Source: an uncultured bacterium (GTDB lineage Bacteria > Actinomycetota > Coriobacteriia > Coriobacteriales > Coriobacteriaceae). From it: a DNA stretch of 64,000 nt. Both the position numbers and the translations under genes were made by a program. The notes under the pieces were generated by a model that was given only the letters and a program-made list of their open reading frames with translations, had not been told where the DNA came from and did not search any database. Position 1 is the stretch's first letter, and each line of letters starts with the position of its first letter. Location: contig CAJMQJ010000001.1 in the NCBI GenBank assembly GCA_905215525.1, positions 558,001 to 622,000 of the forward strand. Direction: 5' to 3'. Positions 57,849 through 64,000 of the stretch are shown piece after piece.

Positions 57849-58595
57849 ATGACCGGCATGGAACCTATTGCACACATACATACCGACCTGCCGCAGAAGT
57901 TCGGCATCCCACGCAACAGCTTTTTGGCGCCCCATCTGCAGGGACGCATCGTCTTTGAGCCGGAATTTGCCTCCAACGCTGCAGTTGAGGGTCTGGACTC
58001 CTTCTCTCACCTATGGCTGCTCTGGCGCTTCGAAAACGGAACGCCCGGCGGCACGGCTAAGGACATAGCCGCCGATGCCAAAACGCAGGACAGGTCCGGC
58101 ACCAACGCAAAATGGTCGAAAACCGTGCGCCCACCGCGTCTGGGTGGAGCCGAACGCGTGGGCGTGTTTGCCACGCGCAGTCCGTTTCGCCCTAATCCCA
58201 TCGGGCTCACCTGCGTCAAGCTTGATCGTGTCGAGCTCACCGACGATGGTCCCATCATCCATGTGCTGGGGGCCGACCTGCGCGACGGTACGCCCATCTA
58301 CGACATTAAGCCTTACATTCCGTTTGCGGACTGTCACCCGGATGCGACGGGCGGCTGGATTGAGGACGCGCCATGGCAAGAGCTCGATGTCGAGCTCCCG
58401 CAAGCGCTGCGGGACATGGTCCCGGACACAAAGCTCCCCGGCTTGATCGAGGTGCTCCGCCAAGATCCGCGCCGTGCGGGCAGCAAACACGAGCCAAACC
58501 GCGTTTACCATTTGGCTTACGCTGGGCTTGACATATCGTTTACGGTCGACGGAACCAGGTTGACGATAACCGCCATCAACGACGCGCGAGACTAA
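57849..58595 (+). CDS. trmO: tRNA (N6-threonylcarbamoyladenosine37-N6)-methyltransferase TrmO
   Basis: 248 aa TsaA/TrmO family: IAHIHTDLPQKFGIPRN, GLDSFSHLWLLWRF, ATRSPFRPNPIGLTCV and DGTPIYDIKPYIPFAD are all diagnostic. Uses SAM to methylate t6A37 of tRNAs. ATG 57849 or 57858 (MEPIAH) are both possible; no clear ribosome site. Confidence 0.93.
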   Translation: MTGMEPIAHIHTDLPQKFGIPRNSFLAPHLQGRIVFEPEFASNAAVEGLDSFSHLWLLWRFENGTPGGTAKDIAADAKTQDRSGTNAKWSKTVRPPRLGGAERVGVFATRSPFRPNPIGLTCVKLDRVELTDDGPIIHVLGADLRDGTPIYDIKPYIPFADCHPDATGGWIEDAPWQELDVELPQALRDMVPDTKLPGLIEVLRQDPRRAGSKHEPNRVYHLAYAGLDISFTVDGTRLTITAINDARD

Positions 58596-58707
58596 CCAGC
58601 CATTCGTCCGCACCCGTCAAATTAAGCGCCAAACTCCGCTCCAAAACCGCCCACGCTGGTGGACAATAACGCCTACCGAAACAATCCGCTTTGCACGGGA
58701 GCTCAGC

Positions 58708-59919
58708 ATGAAATACGACTTTACCTCGCTTATCGACCGCCACGGTATGGACGCCATCGCCGTTGACTCCTGGGGAGAAATTCCCGACATGGCTCCGAAC
58801 GCACCCGACGAGGGCTTCGACCGCATCCCCATGTGGGTGGCGGATATGAATTTTGCCACGGTGCCCACGGTTCAGGAACACATCATTCAGCGCGCCCAGC
58901 ATCCCATGTTTGGCTATTTCAATCCGCGTGACGAGTACTTCGACCGCATCATCGAATGGCAAAGCCGTCGCAACGGCGTTGAGGGCTTGGCGCCGGAGCA
59001 TATCGGCTACGAAAACGGCGTGCTGGGCGGTGTCGTGTCGACGCTGCGCGCATATGTCCAGCCGGGCGATGCGGTACTGGTCCACAGTCCCACCTACATC
59101 GGCTTTACCAAGTCTATCGAAGCCGCGGGCTATCGCATTGTCCACAGCCCGCTTAAGCTCGACGATCGGGGCGTGTGGCGCATGGACTTTGAGGACATGG
59201 AGCGAAAGCTCGCCCAAAACCACATCCATGCCGCGGTGTTCTGCTCGCCGCACAATCCCTGCGGCCGCGTATGGGGGCGCGACGAGATCGAACGTGCCAT
59301 GGACATCTATCGCCAGCACGATTGCGTGGTGATCTCGGATGAGATTTGGTCCGATATCATCCTGCCGGGTCACAAGCATATCCCGACGCAGTCGGTGAGC
59401 GAGGATGCCCGCATGCGCACGGTTGCCCTCTATGCGCCCAGCAAGACGTTTAACCTGGCGGGCCTGGTCGGCAGCTACCACATCATCTATAACGAGACGC
59501 TGCGCGACCGCGTGTGCGCCGTGTCCAACAAGACGCACTACAACGAGATGAACGTCCTCTCCATGCATGCGCTTATCGGTGCCTACCAGCCGCAAGGCTA
59601 CGAGTGGGTTGATGAGCTCAATGAGGTCATCGAGGGCAACGTCGACTACTTCTGCAATTACGTGGACAAGCATTTTGCGGGCGTGTCCTATTCGCGTCCG
59701 CAGGGCACCTACATGGTGTTTCTGGACTGCACCGAGTGGTGCCGCGAGCATGGCCGCGATATTCAGTGGCTGCTCGACGAGGGCGCTCGTGTGGGCGTGG
59801 GGTATCAGGACGGCCGCCCGTTCCACGGGCCCTGCCACATTCGCGTGAATCTGGCACTGCCCCTTTCGCGGGTAAAGGAGGCGTGTGAGCGCCTGGACCG
59901 CTACGTTTTTGGGGTATAG
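58708..59919 (+). CDS. MalY/PatB-family PLP aminotransferase / C-S lyase
   Basis: 403 aa fold-type I PLP enzyme. IPMWVADMNF near residue 40 is the MalY/PatB hallmark; catalytic Lys in YAPSKTFNLAG (about 245); HNPCGRVW and SDEIWSDI bind the cofactor. Family enzymes cleave cystathionine/cysteine conjugates. Ribosome site GGGAGCTC before ATG. Confidence 0.93.
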   Translation: MKYDFTSLIDRHGMDAIAVDSWGEIPDMAPNAPDEGFDRIPMWVADMNFATVPTVQEHIIQRAQHPMFGYFNPRDEYFDRIIEWQSRRNGVEGLAPEHIGYENGVLGGVVSTLRAYVQPGDAVLVHSPTYIGFTKSIEAAGYRIVHSPLKLDDRGVWRMDFEDMERKLAQNHIHAAVFCSPHNPCGRVWGRDEIERAMDIYRQHDCVVISDEIWSDIILPGHKHIPTQSVSEDARMRTVALYAPSKTFNLAGLVGSYHIIYNETLRDRVCAVSNKTHYNEMNVLSMHALIGAYQPQGYEWVDELNEVIEGNVDYFCNYVDKHFAGVSYSRPQGTYMVFLDCTEWCREHGRDIQWLLDEGARVGVGYQDGRPFHGPCHIRVNLALPLSRVKEACERLDRYVFGV

Positions 59920-59941
59920 GGGGGCGCTCGATTCGAGTGCT

Positions 59942-59984
59942 GCCCCATGCGCCCACGCCGTCAAAATGCGTGGGCGCATGGGGC
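59942..59984. terminator. Strong hairpin between convergent genes
   Basis: GCCCCATGCGCCCACGC pairs with GCGTGGGCGCATGGGGC around cgtcaaaat. Bidirectional terminator without a long U-run. Confidence 0.75.
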
Positions 59985-60016
59985 GCAGAGGGTAGCGAGC
60001 GCGTTTTTCGCATTCG

Positions 60017-60496
60017 CTACTTTTCCTGAATCTGCTTGCCGCAAAGATGCTCAATTGAAATCTCGTAGAGTTGGACGCCCTTGATGTCTTTGGCGATTTC
60101 TTCCTCGACTTCTTCGGCAGAAGGGTAGTACTTAAGCGCGAGCTGGCGGACTTTGTCCTCGATAAACGCAGGCGCTTCATCTACCAGGCGGCAACGGCCA
60201 AAGACCACAGTGCTCATGACGTAAGGAGCCCAGTCGCCGTCCTTGTACCACTCGTTGCCGTAAACGGTAAAGCAGACTTTATCGTCACGCCTGAGCGAAT
60301 CGACCTTGTGGCCAGCCTTGGCACCATGGAAATAAATCTTGTCGTGCTCGGCGTCAAAGAAGTAGTTGACGGGAATGGCATACGGGTAGCCACCATCGCC
60401 GTTGACGGCAAAGACACCGCGCTTGCAGATAGCGAGCAACTCGCGCGCTTCCTCGTCAGTGATGGCGCGTTTCTTTCGACGTAAGGGCCTAAACAT
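60017..60496 (-). CDS. Pyridoxamine 5'-phosphate oxidase-like flavoprotein
   Basis: 159 aa: split beta-barrel FMN fold with KRGVFAVNGDGGYPYAIPVN, DKIYFHGAKAGHKVDSLRRD, VCFTVYGNEWY and SVVFGRCRLV-like strands. Many of these act as NimA-type or unknown oxidoreductases. Start 60496 has GGAAG before it; the longer frame (60535) lacks support. Confidence 0.9.
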   Translation of the reverse strand: MFRPLRRKKRAITDEEARELLAICKRGVFAVNGDGGYPYAIPVNYFFDAEHDKIYFHGAKAGHKVDSLRRDDKVCFTVYGNEWYKDGDWAPYVMSTVVFGRCRLVDEAPAFIEDKVRQLALKYYPSAEEVEEEIAKDIKGVQLYEISIEHLCGKQIQEK

Positions 60497-60538
60497 CGTT
60501 GGCTTCCTTTCTAACTGTGCATGGTGGGTGGGCACAAA

Positions 60539-63343
60539 CTATAGCGAAACAGTTCCGTTTTTCTTGATGCGGGCGAGGATGTTTTTGAGCTTGTTAAAGT
60601 CGAGCGGTTTGGGCAGATGGGCGTTCATGCCGGCATCGTGTGCCGCCTTGGCGTCCTCGGCAAAGGCATTGGCGGTGAGCGCGATGATGGGGATGTCGGC
60701 TGCATCGGCCTTCTCGCTCAGACGAATCGCGCGAGTTGCCTCGTAGCCATCCATACCCGGCATCATGATGTCCATCAGGATCGCATCGAAGCTGCCGGCG
60801 GGACGACTAGTGTATAGTTCGACCGCTTCTTTGCCGTCGGCGGCGCGAGTTACGACGATGCCTTCGCTTTCGAGCAGGGCCTGGGCAATTTCGGCATTGA
60901 GCTCGTTGTCTTCGGCCAAAAGAACGTTCATGCCGGCAAGCGAGCAGCTGATCGCCTGCTCGTCCGCACCTTCTCTTGCCTGAGGGTTCTTGTCGATATC
61001 GAGCGGAATCTGGACGTTGAACGTACTTCCCATGCCGACCTCGCTCGAAATCTCAATCGTGCCGCCCATCATGTCTATGAGCGATTTGACGATCGGCATG
61101 CCCATGCCAGTTCCCTGAAATTTACTGCGGGCATCGTTGCCCTCTTGGGCAAACGGTTCGTAGATGTGCTTTAGAAACTCGGGCGACATGCCGATGCCGG
61201 TGTCCGAGACGCTAAAGCAAAACACGGCGTGCTCGTCGTCGACCGGCTTGATGGTCGATGAGAACGTGACGGTGCCTCCGTGCTTGTTGTACTTGATGCT
61301 GTTGTCGAGCAGGTTGACAAGGATCTGCCGAATATGGGTGGGGCTGCCGATCATATATTGGTCGACAGCGTAGGGCTCGCTGGTGTCGAGCATGGTTATG
61401 CCGCGGTCCGATGCGCGGAGCTTGCACAGTACGAGCGCATTGTCGCACAGCTCTTTAAGGTTGAATGATTCGTGCTCGAGCGTCACTTTGCGCTCCTCGA
61501 TCCTGCCCATCTCGAGGATGTCGTTAATCAGTGACAGCAGGTGATTGGCGGCAACGCGCGCCTTGGCGCGGCTTTCGCGGGCGACCTGCATGTCGCCTTC
61601 TCTCAATTCCTCAATTTCGATAAGGCCCAGGATGCCGTTGAGCGGCGTGCGGATGTCGTGGCTCATGCGCGTGAGGAAAGCGGTTTTGGCGGCGTTGGCG
61701 GCATCGGCTTTCTGCCGTTCCTCCTGTGCGCGGTAAAGCGACCAGACAAGGATGACGATGCCGGTGAGCAAAATGCAGATGACGACTGCCGCAATGACGA
61801 TGCGGTTGCGGTAGAGAAGTCGGAACGCATCCGATTCTTGCGCCGAGTACGATGTGGGGAAATAGCTGTTTGCAGAGAGCGATTCACCTGCATTGACGAT
61901 GCCCTTATTGATGATTCCCAGCAGCTCGGGCTTGCCGCGCGAAATTAAACACGATAGTTGTGCCGTGTTGGTGAGTTCCTGTGTTTCGAAATCCTCGATG
62001 TCGTAGATGTCGCGGAGAGTTTCCAGGCGCGTGCTGGGGACAATGATGCAACGTGCCTTCCCCTCATCGAGGGCTTTGAGCACCTCGCCGTCATTCGAAT
62101 ACTCGGTTACCGTTGCGTTCGGAAAGAGACTTTCGAGCTCAAAACGGTTAACGATTGTGCTCTTTGTACAAGCGATGTTCTTAAGGTCGCTGTTCAGGTT
62201 TTTGCCACTGTGAATGGCGGTCAGCGAAACCGTTCCCATCGAGTTTGACTGGATGACCCCTGTCTGCTCGGCGAGCCAGTAGTCGCGAAACAACGGCAGG
62301 GCGACATCGATGGTCCCGTTGGAAAGGGCTTTGATCATTTGTTTGTTGCTCGAGAGTGCGATTGTTTTGACCGTAATGCCAAACTTGTCGTGCAACGTCG
62401 TTGCAAGCGAGGCGAGCGACCCTTCCATCTCGCCGTCGTCATTTTGCGTACAGTAGGGAAGTTGGTTTTTAAGATAGCCGATCGTGATGGTATTGCCGTT
62501 TTCTTTGAGCCAGGTGGTCTCGGGGCCGGTGAGCGATGACGAGCCACTGTTTTGGGTCGAGTAACTCGATTTGACTTCCTCGTTATAGCGCGGGTTATCG
62601 CGGGCGATGGTCGTCATGGCGGCGTTGATGTCGTTCATCAGATCAGGGCGGCTTTTGGGAACGGCAAAATAGTAGTCGCTCGAGCCTACGTAGAACATGG
62701 GTGACGCATCGGGCGACGAAATGGTGTCGTTCATGATGACGGCGTCGACCTCGCCGTCTGCAAGCGCCTCAAAGAGGGCACTGCCGGTGTCGATTTCTTT
62801 ATAGGTGCAGGTAACGCCTTCGTCGGCGAGCCACTGCTGGCCGACGATAGTTTGCATAACGCCAGAGTTGCAGCCGATGGTGAGGCCTTGGAGCGCCTGG
62901 GGGTCACCCTTGGCCAGGTCGTCGCGGTCGGGCCTGGCGTAGATGTAGTAGCGCTCGGTGCCCTCGGGGTTCGAGGAAAAGAGCAGCTTCTGCTCGCGTT
63001 CTGCCGAATACGAGATGTTGGGCATGAGGTCGATTTCGCCTGCTTCGAGCATGTCCATAAGCTCGGAGAAGGTGCCGCTAACGTATTCGTATTGCCAGCC
63101 CTTTGTGTAATACGAGAGGGTCTGGAGGTACTCGTAGCCCCACCCCGAGAGTCGCTCGCCCGGCATGCCTTCCTGGAAGCCTTTGTTGTTGACGAGCCAG
63201 CCAACGCGGACCGTCTTGACCTGCTGGTCGGAGTCGGCGGCAAAGGCGGGGGCGGGCATGACGGCGCTCAGTATGGCGAGCGCGGCAAGCGCGACGGCCA
63301 GGGTGCGATATAGAGCCAAGCGAAGGACGGCGGAAGGTTTCAC
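60539..63343 (-). CDS. BvgS-like hybrid sensor kinase with two solute-binding domains
   Basis: 934 aa from GTG 63343 (GATAGGA at good spacing; an ATG at 63376 has none). Signal peptide; two SBP-type (periplasmic solute-binding, family 3) domains (about 45-270 and 285-500); TM near 515-540; HisKA with His in SHDIRTPLNG; HATPase (NLLDNSIKYNKHG, DTGIGMSPEF, GTGMGMPIV); receiver (MDIMMPGMDG) at about 800-925. No HPt or response-regulator gene is adjacent. Confidence 0.93.
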   Translation of the reverse strand: MKPSAVLRLALYRTLAVALAALAILSAVMPAPAFAADSDQQVKTVRVGWLVNNKGFQEGMPGERLSGWGYEYLQTLSYYTKGWQYEYVSGTFSELMDMLEAGEIDLMPNISYSAEREQKLLFSSNPEGTERYYIYARPDRDDLAKGDPQALQGLTIGCNSGVMQTIVGQQWLADEGVTCTYKEIDTGSALFEALADGEVDAVIMNDTISSPDASPMFYVGSSDYYFAVPKSRPDLMNDINAAMTTIARDNPRYNEEVKSSYSTQNSGSSSLTGPETTWLKENGNTITIGYLKNQLPYCTQNDDGEMEGSLASLATTLHDKFGITVKTIALSSNKQMIKALSNGTIDVALPLFRDYWLAEQTGVIQSNSMGTVSLTAIHSGKNLNSDLKNIACTKSTIVNRFELESLFPNATVTEYSNDGEVLKALDEGKARCIIVPSTRLETLRDIYDIEDFETQELTNTAQLSCLISRGKPELLGIINKGIVNAGESLSANSYFPTSYSAQESDAFRLLYRNRIVIAAVVICILLTGIVILVWSLYRAQEERQKADAANAAKTAFLTRMSHDIRTPLNGILGLIEIEELREGDMQVARESRAKARVAANHLLSLINDILEMGRIEERKVTLEHESFNLKELCDNALVLCKLRASDRGITMLDTSEPYAVDQYMIGSPTHIRQILVNLLDNSIKYNKHGGTVTFSSTIKPVDDEHAVFCFSVSDTGIGMSPEFLKHIYEPFAQEGNDARSKFQGTGMGMPIVKSLIDMMGGTIEISSEVGMGSTFNVQIPLDIDKNPQAREGADEQAISCSLAGMNVLLAEDNELNAEIAQALLESEGIVVTRAADGKEAVELYTSRPAGSFDAILMDIMMPGMDGYEATRAIRLSEKADAADIPIIALTANAFAEDAKAAHDAGMNAHLPKPLDFNKLKNILARIKKNGTVSL

Positions 63344-63429
63344 ATGAAATCCTATCGAGTTGAGACAGTTTCGCATAAGGATACCAGCTCAGCCTGCCCA
63401 TTCAGCCGCCGCACCGCTAAACGGTTAGG

Positions 63430-63485
63430 TAGTCATTGGGGACGTTCTTAACTGACTAGTCGTTTAAGAACGTCCCCAATGACTA
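63430..63485. repeat. Palindrome family P2, copy b
   Basis: TAGTCATTGGGGACGTTCTT, then its inverted partner ending in GACTA. One base differs in the arms; the centre contains ACTAGT. Sits between the kinase start and the channel gene. Confidence 0.85.
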
Positions 63486-63556
63486 GTTCCGTTTGCGGGG
63501 GAGGCGTGGGACAATACCGAGCGAATGTGATTGGGCGTCTGGGAAAAGGGGTCGCG

Positions 63557-63982
63557 ATGAACAAGTTGAGGACGCTTGCCGACGTGTTGCGCCAGGCTGG
63601 CTTTGCGCGCATCACGGGCCTGTTTCTCGTCTTCTATCTGCTGTGCTCGACGGCCGTCTGGCTGTCCGAGCCCACGACCCTTACGTTTGGCGACGGCCTC
63701 TGGTTTAGCTTTGAGACCGTATCGACGATCGGCTTCGGTGATATCCCGGCCGAGACGCCGGTTGCCCGCGCTATCACCGTCGTTTTGAGCGTCATCAGCA
63801 TCTTCTACATCGCCATGCTCACGGGCGTGGCGGTGAACTACTGCAACACGCTCATCAAGATGCGCCAAAAGGACACCATGGCGCGCTTTATGGATGATCT
63901 GGAGCATTTGGAAGAGCTCGATCGTGACGAGCTTGCCGACCTATCGCGCCGTGTGCGCGAATATCGCCGACGCCAACGCTAG
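63557..63982 (+). CDS. Small two-helix potassium channel
   Basis: 141 aa: TM1 (GLFLVFYLLCSTAVWL), pore helix and selectivity filter TIGFGDI, TM2 (AITVVLSVISIFYIAMLTGV), and a charged C-terminal helix (KDTMARFMDDLEHLEELD). KcsA-like fold without RCK domain. ATG 63557 follows AAAGGGG. Confidence 0.92.
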   Translation: MNKLRTLADVLRQAGFARITGLFLVFYLLCSTAVWLSEPTTLTFGDGLWFSFETVSTIGFGDIPAETPVARAITVVLSVISIFYIAMLTGVAVNYCNTLIKMRQKDTMARFMDDLEHLEELDRDELADLSRRVREYRRRQR

Positions 63983-64000
63983 AACGGGCGCCGCGCGTCA

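Noticed and set aside
1..64000. CRISPR arrays, tRNA or rRNA genes
   Set aside because: No regularly spaced repeats or cloverleaf/rRNA-like sequences were recognised by reading; a tRNAscan or CRISPR finder was not available.

Overview
The window is 64 kb of moderately GC-rich bacterial chromosome. It most resembles a gut Coriobacteriia genome of the Collinsella type. That inference rests on general gene content: an LAXTG-type surface protein with a twin-arginine-like leader, a membrane 4Fe-4S ferredoxin / TlpA / CD1871A-like redox cluster, a second type II topoisomerase pair, yjdF genes and many TTG/GTG starts. No 16S or other taxonomic marker is present, so the genus is not proven. I saw no rRNA, tRNA or CRISPR array.

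Layout. (1) 1-1325: 3' part of a full-length GMP synthase gene. (2) About 1.4-18 kb is a patchwork accessory island: remnants of a DUF3800 gene and an ISL3-type transposase; a large N6-adenine DNA methylase/restriction-type gene co-transcribed with a RelB/DinJ-like antitoxin that has no toxin; a 5'-truncated yjdF; a MobC-like remnant; an AbiEi/AbiEii toxin-antitoxin pair under a near-perfect 34-bp palindrome; an uncharacterised 559-aa protein with a HEPN-like Arg-Asn-x3-His motif, facing a WYL regulator; two tiny membrane proteins; an IS200 element; two intact yjdF genes with near-identical leaders; and a LytTR/DUF3021 pair. (3) 18-29.8 kb is a redox/NAD and mobile region: VOC protein, nitroreductase, MerR, a truncated carboxymuconolactone decarboxylase-cupin gene, a radical-SAM mobile pair, and two versions of a class-M-sirtuin (SirTM-like)/TetR locus. 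One version is broken and carries the radical-SAM pair. The other has three tandem sirtuin-like genes. A flavodoxin-like reductase and an AAA/DUF4143 ATPase follow. (4) 29.9-63.98 kb is mostly ordinary chromosome: topoisomerase A/B subunits, acetyltransferase, an XRE/membrane-protein pair, a 1455-aa surface protein with a LuxR regulator, a second GMP synthase lacking the glutaminase domain, a two-component system beside a CD1871A-like / ferredoxin / TlpA / rhodanese / CoA-disulfide-reductase thiol-redox cluster, a fused ABC transporter, Dus, small antitoxin-like genes, glutaredoxin, a TipAS-type regulator, TrmO, a MalY/PatB-like aminotransferase, a PNPOx-like flavoprotein, a BvgS-like hybrid kinase and a K+ channel.

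How the genes may work together. The island has at least three defence-type modules side by side: methylase plus orphan antitoxin, AbiE, and the HEPN-like protein with a WYL regulator. The most unusual module is the triple SirTM-like operon at 24.4-26.9 kb, divergent from a TetR gene across a shared palindromic operator. It has no macrodomain, GcvH-like or lipoate-ligase gene beside it, unlike described SirTM operons. A second copy of the same promoter/TetR arrangement at 23.4-24.3 kb has lost most of its sirtuin and now leads directly (ATGA overlap) into the radical-SAM pair. Two intergenic palindrome families and a recurring hairpin family are scattered through the window.
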